From positions 25,488,852 to 25,552,851 of the forward strand of contig CM070508.1 of the NCBI GenBank assembly GCA_036346375.1: 64,000 bases of DNA, given 5' to 3'. Below the pieces are notes generated by a model. It made no database searches. It was given only the letters and a program-made list of their open reading frames with translations, and was not told the origin of the DNA. Source of the stretch: Guadua angustifolia (Eukaryota; Streptophyta; Magnoliopsida; Poales; Poaceae). Within the stretch, counting starts at the first letter, position 1; the number at the start of each line of letters is the position of its first letter. Positions 1-11,844 of this stretch are shown piece after piece. Position numbers and translations under genes: made by a program.

Positions 1-1622
1 GGTGGCATACAACAACTAGGTATTTAACTAATCCCAAAATTATTCAAAACCAATTCTATTAAATTAGCATGCAATAACTTGAATCAAAACAATTTGCTAT
101 AATAGGATCAACATGATCAAGCACAACTTACCTTCAAAAAGTACTGGTTCTGGTTCTTGAGCTTGCTCCTGGGTCAAAACTTCTCCTTCGAAACCTTCGG
201 GCACCTCGACGTCTACGCGTAACGTAAATAAATAGCAATAAATAAATAATACAGAGAACAAATCAAGTCTAAAATTCAAATAAAATTCATAAACAGAAAG
301 AGCTTGACTTTACAAATTTTTAGAAATTAAAATCACTCAAATCGGAGTTAGAACGCAAAAGTCATAGCCAATTGAAGTTTGAAAATCAATTAAAAAGAAT
401 AAACCGAATTTCTATATTTATTTCTATACAGAAAATTTGGAAATATGACATCAGCATGGCCTCTGCTAACATCAGCACCGAAACGAATTTCCACAAAATA
501 ATTTTTTTAGGTAAAATTAATTATGACGTCATCGCTGACGTCAGCGTGACACGTGGCATCACCATAGCTCGACATGTGTCCCTGGTGTATAGACCTAGTC
601 CACGAACGGCTCGGGTCTACCGTGGACCATAAGCACTGTTCCCGTGCACCGGCTGACACAAGCGCTGGCGTCAGCAGTGACACGTGGCCCAACCACCGAG
701 CGACACGCGGCGCGACATGATTAACCGAGACACAACGCGATCTCCACCGTCCGATTCAAATCGAATGGCTCGGATTAATCCTCCCGAACCAACCGGGTCG
801 GCGCGGCAGCTTGACACACGGCATGATCGGAGACCAACCGGCGCGCATCGGACGGCGGCGGCACTAGAACCCTCCTATTAAGATCTAACGGCCCTCATCC
901 ATTCTAGTTGCAAATAACAGATCCAATCCTAACCATACAAATCCAATCCAACGGCTAAGAACAGCCCTAACCCCACACTACGCACATCATTCCAAACCAT
1001 ACGATCTGGATCCTACAGTCTGAAATAGATCTACCATAGATCTAATCTAAGCCTTTAAATCTTGATCTAACGGCTGTATGAGATGGAGTTGTTTACTGTT
1101 GAGGGATGACGTGGCGAAATCCAGAGCGTTGGCGAGTGATCGGACGGTCGACGGAGTTCGGCTCGACGACGATGGCGCGGCGGCGAGGTTCCACCGGAGA
1201 GGAAGAAGACGTCCACGGCTACGGCGCAGCAGGGCTACTTCGGCGACAAGGAGTAATGCTTCTGAAGCGGCACGGTGAGGTGAGTCCGATTGCGGAGGAC
1301 GAACGGCGACGGCGGAACAGGTCAAAGAACGCGGCAGAAGGCTCGGGGAACTCTGACGAGCTCAAACGGGGAAACGGCGGCGCCTCGGGCAACACGAGCT
1401 AGGGCAAAAGGTGCGGCACATTTTGGGCTTCTCGCCATGTGCGGCAGCGCATTAAATAGGGCCCTCGACGTCCGCAAAAATCGCAGAAACCGAGGCCCAC
1501 CTGGGCGCAGCGGCGGAGTCCGGTGCGGAGACGGAGAGGCGACGTGGCGCAACGTGGGACGTTCGATCCGACCGGATCCATACATCGAAATAACTAAGAA
1601 GAAGCAAATTGTTATCGAATAA
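1..1622 (-). repeat. Truncated LTR of a Tekay/Del-like Ty3-gypsy element
   Basis: Non-coding sequence that follows the same order of landmarks as the better defined LTR at 12499-15614: a block with GATCAAGCACAACTTACC near 113, a CGACGTCTACGCG block near 208, an AT-rich stretch around 360-440, then a GC-rich part. A TATTTAA-like box on the minus strand lies near 1450-1460. Neither LTR end is present: the left side is cut by the window edge, and near 1622 the sequence changes to a different position of the LTR consensus, so this is a fragment joined to the next LTR. Open frames in the GC-rich part (1047-1622) overlap on both strands and resemble no known protein, so I do not call genes. Confidence 0.55.
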
Positions 1623-4559
1623 AGTAAACGACCTTATGGTCAAGGTTTATACATCAATGCCTCTTGGCTTAAGAAACAATTAAAACTGTTGCAGCGGAAA
1701 TAAAATAACTTGGGCCATTCGACATGCCACAGGCAATCGTCTGGGGAACGCCTTCCTAGTCCACGTAGTCTTCATAGTACTCCTCCTCTTGATATTCATT
1801 ACCTGGTCCTTCCTTAGCAACTGAACAACAGGGGCATAAAGCCATGAGTACAAAACGTACTCAACAAGCCGTAGGGAAATGATGCAATATATTCATGCAC
1901 GGCTTGACAAAGGATAGTCATATGGTTCATTTGTAGAAAGCAATAACTTGAATTTAAATACAATAAATAGATTGAAGGCAGATTAATAAAACAATAATAA
2001 ATAACTGGTAAATCAATGGTAGTCAACAAGAACAGAATGGCGAGGCATCACCCTACATCATTCGAAACAAGTATCAACCATACAATTCAACAGTATAGCT
2101 TGAGACAACAAAGCAACAGTGAACTCCCTATTCACATCCCAACAATTCCACATTTCAAGAAAACACTCTATACCCCGTGTGAAATTTCCGGGCTTGTCCA
2201 TGACCGCAGACACGGCTATTCGAATAGTTTTACACTCTGCAGAGGTTGTACAGCTTTACCCACAAGACATGAACATCTCTTAGTGCAATCGATATTAACA
2301 CACTTCCTTTGGTGTGTCGCAGAGATATCATGAGAAAGCCTTTACAATGCACGTCCAAACTCGGTACTGCCCTCTAAGGTTTCGCCCCTCGGGGCCCCCT
2401 CTTGAGCCATGTGAATCTACCCGTCCATCCTGGAACCCACACATCCAATTGGCAGTACTCAAGAGTAAACAATACAAATTAATCAGCTAGGTCTGTTCCA
2501 TACCAGACTTGTGGTTGCACGGTTAGGCCCAGTTCAATGGCGCACAAGATTAAGTCCTAAAGTTGTCTCAGGCAAGACAGCCACATCCCAATGTGCTAGA
2601 CAGCACCCCCTTTACTGCACAATCACTTGCCCGAGGGAAAACATTTTGTTCAACCAAGACCAATGGCATCCCCTGCCATGGTACAACAAGTTTTACAACA
2701 GTGATCAATAGCCACAATTCAATATCTCATTAAGTCAAGATTAACATTAGCTCACAGGTGATATGAATCCCATCGGACAACTAAGCATGGCTAAGTATAG
2801 CTACGATAACCCAATGTTGGTACTATGATTATGTCCAACTAGTAATGTCCCATCCCTAAGTTGACAATGGATATATGGCATTCCAATAATCAAGGTGGTA
2901 TACTGGCAATCAAGTGAATAGCTATTCCCATAAACTAGCATTGATACACAAATAGCATGCAATTGTATAAAACAAAATACTTTTGCAAACATGGGTGCAA
3001 TATGATCAAAGGCTACGACTTGCCTTGCTGTTCAAGCACTGAACCTTGGTCCTCGAAGTCTTCGTTCGCTCCTTCGGAATTTGCGTCTACCAGAAAATAA
3101 AGCAACAAAACCAAATAAATACAAAATAGAGACACAAACATGCTCAAATCTGAAAATAAATGGTTCTGGAATGTAGATCTTGATTTTACAAAAATTTAGA
3201 AATTTGAATCGGCTCAATCAGAGCTCGGACGAAGGAGAACGGGCTCCCGGAAGATTTAAATCAAAGAAAATTCCATGGGGTGACACGTGGCAACACGCTA
3301 CTGGCTGGACTTTTCAGATTTTCTGAAATTAAATAAAAAGGAAAAGAATTGTCTCTGACACATGGGGCCCATGTGTCAGAGACATGGTTCACGGTGAACC
3401 GAGACCACCGAGACAAATAGAGATGACATTGTAGGCTTGGCCGAGGTGGCGGTTGACGCGGCTGCTAGGGCCGACGTAGCGCAGAGGTGGCACCACGCGG
3501 CGGCATGTGGACGCTGACTCGGCGCGGCTGACGGGGCACACAAACGCGGCTTGGAATCGAACGGCCATAGGCTCGTGCACGGGCGGGGAGACGCGGCACA
3601 ATCGGGTGCGCACGATCTCGATCGGGCGGCCGAGACCTCGGGAAGGCCAATCGACGACGAGGGGCGGCGCAAGCCCACCGGACATGGGGAAGACAACACA
3701 CAAAGTGGCGAATGCGTACCGGATCAGGCGGAAAAAGTAGTGGATCTGGAAGAGGGCGACGCAAGTAACGTGATGGTTCAACCGGTGACGGCGGAGACAA
3801 ACCGTAGCGAGAGGAAACGACGGCGGAAGGTGCTTCGGGTGGTGGCGCACTCCGGCGAGGGAGAACTCGGCAACGGCTGGTCCTCGGGCGACAAGGAAGG
3901 GGGCGGCAGATGCAGCGTGAAGCGGAGAACGCGGCACGAGGGTCCTCAGGACCTTAAATAGTTCTAGAAGGCGAGCCAAGCGTGAAGAACGAAGCGGCGA
4001 CGCGGTGGGGAATGGGAATGGGCGGCGGCGCAGGCGAGGCAACGCGGCTTCATCTGAGTCATCCACGTGGCGGTGATCGAGCGGACGAGCGTGCGCGGCT
4101 GACGCGGGCGGTTCTACGCCGTTGGATCGGGATCAAACGGATGAGGCGCTAGGGTTTCCAAAGAGGTGGGCCGGGCAATCGTGCGGGCCGAACGGAGGGA
4201 AAAATAAGGGCGGGCCGGCGGGGAAATAGGAGATGGGCCAGGGCAAATTCGGCCCAAAGAGACTTTTGTGAATTAAAATAATTTTCGAATTAAGAAATTT
4301 CTAGAAATCCGAATGAACCCAAATAAATTCAAATAAATACCACATAAATTCATAAAAATCTCCAAAAATACAGAAAAATTTCCTTGAAGCACAAGGAACC
4401 CAATAAAAACTAGAAACCTTTGATTTGATGCATAGATTAATCAAATTAATTCTTTTTATTATTAGAAAATTCATGTTAAGCTTCAATTAATTCCAAGAAA
4501 ATGCAAATGGTTCAATTTGATTTTTAAACATTCCAATACTCAAATTTTGGGATGTTACA
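1623..4559 (-). repeat. Long Tekay-like LTR interrupting the Tat element on its right
   Basis: It begins inside the LTR (a CGACCTTATGGTC block at about 1629 that also occurs, reverse complemented, near 49190) and runs to a clean terminus GATGTTACA at 4551-4559, the complement of the TGTAACATCCC start of this LTR type. Shared landmarks with 12499-15614 include CCCCCTCTTGAGCCATGTGA at 2395. The base after the terminus falls inside the pol linker of the Tat element at 4560-9790, so this LTR (solo, or one end of an element extending left) was inserted there. Its left terminus is missing, and it is too diverged from the LTR at 12499-15614 to be its partner. Confidence 0.65.
3950..3962 (-). promoter_or_regulatory. 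TATA-like box of the LTR promoter
   Basis: On the minus strand CTATTTAAGG (3952-3961) sits in the GC-rich part of the LTR. The same motif occurs at the matching place of the LTR at 12499-15614 (14963-14972). Conservation between diverged copies supports a promoter in U3; transcription is inferred. Confidence 0.45.
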
Positions 4560-6800
4560 GTCGGGGATCACTTGGTCCTGCAGGAAGGCTAGGATCGGAT
4601 TCATCCACTGACCTTTTCCGTCCAAGTGTAGCGATCACACGACGATCGCCTTGGTACTCGCTTGGCAGGCTTTCTCGGTGTCGTGACCGCGGCACCGCCA
4701 TCTTCCTCCCGAATCGGGCCGAGGCAGTGCACTACCTACCCTCCCTAAACTGGAGGCCGCGACAGCCGCACCGCCTTCCCCACCTGAGTTGGAGGCCGAG
4801 ACAGTCGCACCATCGTCCCCACCATGAACGGGGGCAGCAACGGATGGTCGCGTAAGTCTTTCTTCAAAGACCCTGACCGGAATAGAGGCTCTTGATGACG
4901 CGAGCTGGGAAAGCTCATCTGCCATGTGGTTGTCGCGCCGGGGGATATGGATATACCCGATCCTTGACGGCACTCCATCTTCGACCTCCGCCGGTATCTT
5001 TGTCATGGCGGGTCGAGTATTGAAATTTTCGCTTGATTGATGACCAGCAGGGAGTCGCCCTTGACTTAGAGACATCAGACGCCTAACGCGGAGGCGGCGC
5101 GCAGCCCTACTATTAGACCTTCATACTCGGCGATGTTGTTGGTGGCCTTAAAGTCCAAGACGACCACATACTAGAGGATTTCACTGGTCGAAGAGACCAG
5201 GACAACCCCTGCCCCGCGCCCTCAAGCCTGAAGGAGCCGTCGAAGAATAAAGTTCAGGGGGAAGGCGCGGGTATCTCTTCAGCTTCAGGAGTGGTAGGAG
5301 TCCACTCGGCGACAAACTCCGCTAGTCTTTGATTCTTGATAGCAATGCGGGGGGCGAACTTGAGGCAGAACCCCCCTAGCTCTACCGACCACTTGGCGAC
5401 GCGTCCCATGGCTTCTCGATTGTGGAGGATCTCTCGCAAGGAATAGACAGTGACCACCGTGATCTCCCGTCCCTGGAAGTAGTGCCATAGTTTCCTGGAC
5501 GCCACTAGGATGGCGTATAACATCTTCTGTGCTTATGGCTACCTAGTCTCTGCCTTATGCAGCACCTTGCTGACGTAGTAGACCGGCTTCTAGACGCCTT
5601 CTCTCTCCACCACCAGTACCGCACTCACCACTGCGGGAGTTGCCGCAATTTACAGGAGCAATGGCTTGCCCGGCTTGGGGGCGACCAGCACTGGTGGGGA
5701 GGAGAGGTACTTCTTCAGATCTTCAAACGCTTGCTGGGCCTCCGGGGTCCACTCGAAGTGGTTGGTCTTCTTCAATAGTTTAAATAGGGGTAGACTCCTT
5801 TCTCCCAAGCGATCAATAAACCGCCCGAGGGACGCCAGTCGACCAGCGAGACATTGCACTTGCTTGAGCCGGGTTGGTGGCTTCATGTACTCGATAGCCG
5901 CTATCTTGTCGGGATTGGCCTCAATGCCCCAGCTGGACACAAGGAATCCTAGCAATTTCCCGGAGGGCATGCCGAACACACACTTCTCAGGATTGAGCTT
6001 CAGAAAATTCTTCCGGAGGTTGATGAAGGCTTCTTCCAGATCTCCGATCAGCCCTTCGCCCTTCTTGATCTTCACCACCAGGTCATCGACATACACCTCG
6101 AGGTTTCTTCCTATCTGCAGATGGAAGAAAGTATGCATAGCATGCTGATAAGTAGAACCAGCATTTTTTAACCCAAATACCATTCTAATATAATAATAAA
6201 TGCCCATCAGGGTTACAAAAGCAGTTTTTTCTTCATCCTTCGCCGCTATGCTAATCTGGTGGTACCCGGAGTACGCGTCCAGAAAGCACAGTAGCTCACA
6301 CCCCGCCGTAGAGTCGATGATGAGATCAATGCGTGGTAAGGGGTATGGATCCTTCGGGCAGGCCTTGTTGAGGTCTAGTAAAGTTGACGCACATCCGCCA
6401 CTTCCCGTTGGACTTCTTGACGAGCACGGGGTTGGCAAGCCACTCGGGGTGAGAGACTTCCCTGACGATGCCCGCGCTTAGTAGCTTCTCCACCTTCTAC
6501 CGAATGGCATCTTGTCGCTCTGGTGCCTATCTCCGGACCTTTTGTCGGACCGGGTGCACGCCTGGAAGCGTTGCCAATCGGTGCTCGATCACCTCCCTGG
6601 GGACCGCAGTCATGTCAGACGGTTGCCAGGCAAACACGTCGGAGTTTGACCAGAGGAAGGTGATGAGCGCGCTTTTCTATTTGGCACTAAGGTGGGCACC
6701 CACCTTGACGGTCTTCTCGGGCTCGGCCACACTCAAGGAGACCACCTTAACCTCACTGGATGAACCAGGCGAGGCACGGGTCTTCGCCGGAGGGGCTCCC
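4560..6800 (-). pseudogene. pol: Tat gypsy pol remnant: RT, RNase H and archaeal RNase H
   Basis: The clearest frame (6438-5650) has the RT core: LDAYSGYHQI, then FGLKNAG, then the catalytic YVDDLVV, then LNPEKCVFG and FEWTPEAQQAF leading into RNase H. The N-terminal RT part (about 6800-6440, with WLANPVLVKK in another frame) is split off by frameshifts. RNase H continues at 5523-5254 (LREILHNREAMGRVAKW). The second, archaeal-type RNase H runs about 5250-4870, with NNIAEYEGL near 5150 and HIPRRDNHMADELSQL at about 4925, the signature of the Tat lineage. Next comes a proline/alanine-rich linker with a 57 bp type repeat (4690-4830), and the frame is cut at 4560 before integrase. It would copy element RNA into DNA in virus-like particles; this copy cannot. 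Confidence 0.85.
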
Positions 6801-6813
6801 GAATAGGCAAAGA

Positions 6814-7354
6814 TCACTTGCCTAGCATGTGGCGCCGCCAGTCCAAAGGTTCGCTATGGCAAGACAAGGCTTCCGACTTGTCCACTCGGATAACTATAGG
6901 GCCACCGGGCCCTGGTATCTTCACCACCATGTACGCATAGTGGGTCACCGCCATGAACTTGACCAACGCCGGTCGGCCAAGCAGGGCGTTGTACGGAAGG
7001 TCGAAGTCGATGACCTCAAAGTCCACCACTTCCGTACGGTAGTTGTTCTCGTCGGCAAAGGTGACGGGGAGGCACACCTGGCCCAGGGGCACTGAGCTAG
7101 CCCCCGGGGTAACCCTGTAGAAAGGCAAGGCCGGGTGCAACTCCTACCATGATATCTGGAGCGCCCGAAACGCTTTGGAGGACAAGAGGTTGATGGAGCT
7201 CCCTCCGTCCACCAGCACCCACCCAAGCTTCACATTCCGAATCGTGTGCGAAACCACGATCGGAAGGTGACCCAGCCAGCAAGGTTTCGTGGTGGTCGGC
7301 CCGATCAAGGTGATTGGCTCCTCGACCACTTGCCGCCCACTCCCTGGCTCGCAT
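6814..7354 (-). pseudogene. Tat gypsy aspartic protease domain
   Basis: Two overlapping minus-strand frames carry the protease. The upstream one has VLVDGGSSINLLSSKAF, the D-G-G-S active-site form usual in Tat elements. The downstream one (7140-6814) has PLGQVCLPVTFADENNYRT, then DLPYNALLGRPALVKFMA. The two parts lie in different frames, so there is at least one frameshift near 7140. The enzyme would release gag and pol products from the polyprotein. It lies directly between gag and RT, as expected. Confidence 0.8.
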
Positions 7355-8480
7355 CGCGGGCGCAGACTTCCCTCATCAGCCGCTTGTACCTCGTGTTGGA
7401 GGGGCAGGTGGCCGAGCCACCGTGTATATACGCCATCGTGTGCTCCGCCCGCTGGAAGGCCAACGGAGTGAGGTCTTCATCTTGGTCATCATCGCGGGGA
7501 CGACGCTCCTTGTGGCGCTGCTCCACCATCTTGCTCACAACCTTGCAATTGGCCAGGTCGTGCGTGTTGGACCGGTGGATCGGGCAGTAGGGCCTACCCT
7601 CCTTCTCTTCGCGGCAGCGTCCCTTCGACCACGGCGATCATCCCGCCAATCGCGGCGGTCAACTCGCCGGTCGCGGCGGTCAACTCGCCGGTCGCGGCGG
7701 TCATGCCACTGTGACCTGGTGTCCTGGTGCTCGCGCTTCGCTGTCAGGACCTGTCCAAGCTCAGCCGCCCCGTGCTTCTTCTTCCTGCTTACAGAGCCGA
7801 GACCCTTCGAGGTCCCAGCTCCATCTCCGCCATGACCTCTGGCCAGGCCAGGTGCTTTCCTCCGAGCTTCTGTCACCCGCGCGCACTTGTGCGCCAGGGA
7901 GAATAGCTCGGAAGTGGTGGTGATATTGCGGGTGGTCATCTTCTCCCGCATTTTGTGGTCCCGAACGCCCCTTCGGAAGGCGATGACAACCGATTGCGTA
8001 GAGATTCTGGGGATCGTGTTGCGGTAGTAGCTAAACTGTCGGATGAAGTCGTGCAACGACTCCTCTTTCTCCTGCTCAAGGGCATGGAGATCATCCTCCA
8101 CGCCCGGCTGTGTGTATGAGCCTTGGAAGTTGGTGACAAAGAGGTCACACAATTCCTCCCACGAGTGCACCGACCCTCGTGGAAGGTTCAACAGCCAAGA
8201 ACAGGTAGATCCTGTCAGGGCTGTCGGGAAGTAGTTGGCCATAGCCTTTTCAGACCCGCCCGCAGCCTGCACCACCGTCGTATATATCTGCAAGAACTCC
8301 TCTAGGTTGGTGGTGCTGTCATACTTCTCGATGGACGCCGGGCAAAACCTCTCCGGCCATGCAACGCAGCGCAGCCGACTGGAGAAGGCTTGGCACCTGA
8401 TGCCATAGGGGGAGCTACGCCGTCCACTTGAACCCCGTCCCGAAGACCTTGCTAGGGAGCACAGATCTTGGCTCCCCAAG
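7305..8480 (-). pseudogene. gag: Tat gypsy gag (capsid/nucleocapsid) with arginine-rich repeat
   Basis: The frame 8479-7535 holds a retrotransposon gag domain: IEKYDSTTNLEEFLQIY, then MANYFPTALTGSTCSWLLNL, then SWEELCDLFVTNFQ, then SLHDFIRQFSYYRNTIP. Near the C-terminus is a basic stretch rich in R and D, made by a 21 bp tandem repeat (7640-7702). A zinc-knuckle-like C-x3-H...H-x4-C pattern (YCPIHRSNTHDLANC) lies in another frame at about 7590-7540, so a frameshift separates capsid from nucleocapsid. The open frame at 8479 starts with a non-ATG codon, so the true N-terminus lies upstream in broken sequence (8480-9118). Confidence 0.8.
7640..7702 (-). repeat. 21 bp tandem repeat, three copies, inside gag
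   Basis: Copies at 7640-7660, 7661-7681 and 7682-7702 share CGCGGCGGTC; the last two are identical. Being a multiple of three, the repeat keeps frame and adds blocks of arginine and aspartate to the nucleocapsid region. Confidence 0.85.
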
Positions 8481-9237
8481 GATTCGGAGGAGAGGTCCTC
8501 CTATCCTGAAAGTGGGTATCGTTGGAGGAGTTGTCGGCATCAGGAGCCATTTGCCTATAGTGGCCCTGCCCCTGCGCGCGACGGCGTTGCAGTACGTTGT
8601 GCAAATCATCGCCACGCTACAAACGGCTCTTCTCCAACTGCGCCCTCAAATCCTCATGGCCACCCCGGTGCCCGGGAGACACGTGAGGCGACACGTCGGC
8701 AGCCACGCGAACCTCCGCACCAGTGGGGTCCACATCCAGCAAACCCTTTCCTTTGCTCTGGCCCTCCTGGTCGGGGTGCTTCCCGCTCGGGTGGCTCGAA
8801 GCTTAGGTGCGATCCGCACGCAATCCTGATCGCGGGGTACCGAGGGTACCCGGCCGCTCTGGCGCTCCCACACGGAGTTGAGCCACATCTATCAGGGAGG
8901 CGATGTCCCACAGCCACGGCGTGGCTGTGGTGTCTCCTGCAAGTTCCACCGAGTGGTGGTCCTAGAGGAGACAGACGACATGCAGGTTTTGGGCTGGAGT
9001 GGCCTCTTTCATGGCTAGCCGCCGCTGAACCGGCAGCTCCGCTACCACCGGGACGACGCCCCCGCCTGTGGAAGGCGTGAGATACCACCGCCGACCGTCT
9101 TGGGACGCGCAGGTGCATCGCTAGCCTCCGCCAGTTCTTCTTGCTGAGAACGTGAGCCCGCCATCGCCAGAAGTGGGATCCTTCCGGATGGATGACCGGG
9201 ATCTGCTGGAGAGACGAAAGGGTGAGCCAACCGCTAA

Positions 9238-9257
9238 CCCCCTACCTAGCGCACTGC
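9238..9257 (-). other. Primer-binding site of the Tat element
   Basis: Next to the LTR the minus strand reads GTGCGCTAGGTAGGGGG, a slightly decayed form of the GGCGCGCCAGGTAGGGGG type found beside the 5' LTR of related grass gypsy elements (recalled, not searched). Position, directly inside the LTR end at 9258, supports the call. Confidence 0.55.
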
Positions 9258-9790
9258 TGTCAGCGGTTTTCGCCGGCCAGCTATTATGCCTCGAAGGAGT
9301 CCAAGGTTCGATAGAGGGGATCTTCACGGACGGACACCTATGAGCTCTCTCGAAAGATCCACACAGACAAGGATTCAAGGACACGTCGATATACCCAGGT
9401 TCGGGCCCCCGATGTGGGTAATAGCCCTACGTCCTGCTTCTGCTCTTGTTAATGTGTTTTGAGGGGAATACAAGCATTCCACCTACACTCTGTGTTCTTC
9501 TCCTCTTTTCTGGTTGTCTTCCTCGTCCTCTCTCTCTCCCATGCACCGAACCCCCCTTATATAGGCCGGGCTGGCTCGGGCATGTGAGAAGGATGACATC
9601 ACAATAATTACACTTCATTTATTACATTAGTCATTGTAGCCCTATCCTCTGACCTTATTCTTTGCACCATCGTCCAACTCCGCTCGGTCCGCCCGGGAAG
9701 CGACTTGTATGGGACGGGTTAGGTGTAGAATGACAGAGGGATAAGCTATCGTGCCGTCAGTAAGGCCACGCGCATTCCATGGTTCTAACA
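9258..9790 (-). repeat. 5' LTR of the Tat element (533 bp)
   Basis: The plus strand reads TGTCAGCGG at 9258 and CTAACA at 9790, so the LTR has TG...CA ends and lies between the primer-binding site and foreign sequence. It contains a TATA box (9556-9565) on the minus strand, the orientation of gag and pol. The right end was chosen from the TG...CA rule alone because the partner LTR is missing, so it could be off by some bases. Confidence 0.65.
9556..9565 (-). promoter_or_regulatory. TATA box in LTR
   Basis: CCTATATAAG on the minus strand, about 300 bp before the primer-binding site and oriented towards gag. Confidence 0.6.
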
Positions 9791-10055
9791 CGGGGTGTCG
9801 AGGGAGAAGACTCCGAGGCGAGGCTCTCCCATTCCGTCGATGTACATCTTCATGCCTGACCGGCGGTGTACCACTGAGTACCTTCTGGCTCCTTCGACCG
9901 ACCACGTAGCCCGCTCGCCAGGCCGCCACGCGACGCGGTCGCCTCAGCAAGAAGGCTCGATCGCCCACCCTTCGCCGCCAGCCGCCATGCGACGCGGTCG
10001 CCGACAATAGGCTCGATCGCCCAATTCGCCGCCAAAGCCGCCACGCGACTTGGTC
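9791..10055 (-). repeat. GC-rich 56-59 bp tandem repeat between two retroelements
   Basis: Units begin at 9923, 9982 and 10038 with CCGCCAYGCGAC and share CTCGATCGCCCA; the third is partial. The block lies between the LTR end at 9790 and the point (10055) where the chromoviral RT frame breaks off. The repeat is open in frame with that RT, so the ORF at 10827-9850 runs into it and ends with non-retroviral residues. Origin is not recognised; it may be part of an LTR or spacer of another element. Confidence 0.6.
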
Positions 10056-10827
10056 GAATGAAACCTTTTTCAAGCAATTCTTCAATCTGTTTCTTCATTT
10101 CTACTAACTCATCGGTTGGCATTCTATACGGCCTCTTTGCTATTGGTGCTATCCCAGGTGCTAATTCAATAACAAATTCAATATCTCGCTCTGGCGGCAT
10201 GCCTGGTAAATCCTCAGGGAATACTTCTGGAAAGTCTCTTACAACTGGCACGTCCTCTAGATTAGCAACCTTTACACTATTGACCATTAACTGTCCATCA
10301 CGGACTGCGGTTGCACGCACTTCTACTTTCTTGCCACTAGGGCTTTCTAGGGATACCATTCTTTGACCACAATCCAAAACAGCCTTATGCTTGGATAGCC
10401 AATCCATTCCTAAGATAACATCCAAGGTTTGGGTATCCAATAGAATAAGATTTGCTAGGAACTCTATCCCATTCATAAGTAATTTAACTCCCAAACATCC
10501 AAGGCTAGATCGAAATTCAGATCCTGGGGCTTGGACTAAAAGCACACAGTTAAGATTCTTAACAACAAATCCATTCTCTATTGCAAAACTCCGAGAAACA
10601 AACGAATGCGAAGCTCCAGAGTCAAATAAAACTGTAGCTGGTACTGAGTTAACCAAGAACTTTCCCAGTACGACGTCTGTTGCTCCTTGAGCTTCCTCTG
10701 CGGTGATATGGTTAATCCTTCCATGCACCGATATCCGAGGCGATACTCCGATCATCTTGGTACTCGGTTTCTCCTCACATCGGGCTTTAGCCGAGTAGTA
10801 CCAGATTGAAGTGAACCGGAGTAACAT
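10056..10827 (-). pseudogene. pol: Gypsy protease and N-terminal RT, cut off
   Basis: One uninterrupted frame. The protease has VLFDSGASHSFVS (active site D-S-G) and continues through DVILGMDWLSKHKAVLDC. RT starts with FPEVFPEDLPGMPPERDIEF, passes PIAKRPYRMP and ends at EELLEKGFIRPS, where the family would continue with the substrate-binding core. After that the frame is foreign GC-rich repeat (9791-10055). RT palm, RNase H, integrase and chromodomain are therefore absent. The open frame over the surviving 250 residues suggests fairly recent decay compared with neighbouring copies. Confidence 0.85.
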
Positions 10828-10849
10828 TTCCTTCTTTGGACACTTGTTA

Positions 10850-11844
10850 GCTTAAATGTCCCGGTTCATTGCAAGAGAAGCATTTCTTGGCGCAGATCCG
10901 ACTTCTGCCGTGCATTACCTCCGGTTTGGTGTTTGAAAATTTTGGCTAGTAGGGCGAGATGATGGAGTTGATGTCTTGTTGGTCCACTGATGTTGAATCC
11001 TGGCAAACTGTTGTGGTGCCATTCTTAACCTAAGATGATTAGGCCGTCCTGCTTGACTAGCCATCCTGCGCTTACGATCTTCACCCAATTCCTTACGCTT
11101 ATCCTCAAGGATCAAAACTTTATTAACTAAACCCTGAAAATTGAGGAAGTTGTGGGTAATCAATCCCACCTGTAATCCAGAAGTTAAACCTTTCAAGAAA
11201 CGAGACTGTCTAGCCTTATCGGTGGCCACATCCTTTGGTGCATAATGCGCCAATTGAGTAAACTTATTCAAGTATTCTGCCATTGACTGGCCTCCTTGTT
11301 TCAGAGCCCTGAATTCCTCCTTCTTAAGGTCCATCATTCCTTCTGGCTCATGGTATTGGCGGAAGGCAACTGTAAACTCTTCCCAAGTAATCTCCTATGG
11401 TGCTTCATGTGATGCGCAATAGTTCTCCCACCATTCTGCGGCAGTTCCTTCTAGTTGATGTGAAGCATACAACACCTTCTCGTTGCCCTCACACTGCGTG
11501 ATATGCAATTTTCTCTCAATGGTTCTTAACCAATCATCGGCCTCCAAAGGATTAGCATTGCCCGAGAATGTTGGAGGACGGGTTCTCATGAAATCTGACA
11601 GTTTAGAATGAGAACACAGCCCATTGTTGCCTTGTTGCATGTTAGTGTTGCCTACAGCTTGATTGGCCATGTTCTGCATTTGTTGCATCATCGTTTGCAT
11701 AAGCTGGGTTTGCGCGGCTAAGAAAGCTCCTAAGTTCTGCATGTCTACCGGTGGTGCTGGCTGTGGTGAAGCTTCCCCATTGAAATTATCGTTCCGGCGA
11801 AGGCCACTTCCTGATGCTCCATTGTTACCACGAGTGTTCACCAT
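10850..11844 (-). pseudogene. gag: Tekay-like gag with one premature stop
   Basis: ATG at 11844 starts MVNTRGNNGASGSG, followed by a glutamine/methionine-rich segment and the gag core: RPPTFSGNANPLEADDWLR, then LEGTAAEWWENY. A TAG near 11396 interrupts the frame, which then resumes as ITWEEFTVAFRQYH and reads through SMAEYLNKFTQLAHYAP and RFLKGL. The zinc knuckle CFSCNEPGH is visible near 10880 in a shifted frame; its final cysteine reads as serine and a stop lies inside it. Gag would package RNA in cytoplasmic particles. The GTG-less ATG at 11844 was preferred because it begins the usual start of this family. Confidence 0.85.

Larger units (their letters stand above)
4560..9790 (-). mobile_element. 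Tat-lineage Ty3-gypsy retrotransposon, 5' part only
   Basis: Read on the minus strand the order is LTR (9790-9258), primer-binding site, gag, protease, reverse transcriptase, RNase H, a second archaeal-type RNase H, and the linker that precedes integrase. A duplicated RNase H is characteristic of the Tat group. The body stops at 4560, where a Tekay-like LTR begins, so integrase, polypurine tract and 3' LTR are absent from the window. Frameshifts and stops are scattered along gag and pol, so the copy is dead. The right flank of the LTR is CGGGG; no matching target duplication can be checked because the left end is missing. Confidence 0.85.

Noticed and set aside
1047..1622. Overlapping ORFs of 60-110 residues on both strands
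   Set aside because: They lie in the GC-rich part of an LTR, overlap in all frames, lack any domain and are not conserved in frame in the related LTRs.
3389..4066. 225-residue minus-strand ORF and 136-residue plus-strand ORF
   Set aside because: Same GC-rich LTR segment as above; Arg/Pro/Ala-rich composition expected by chance in such DNA.
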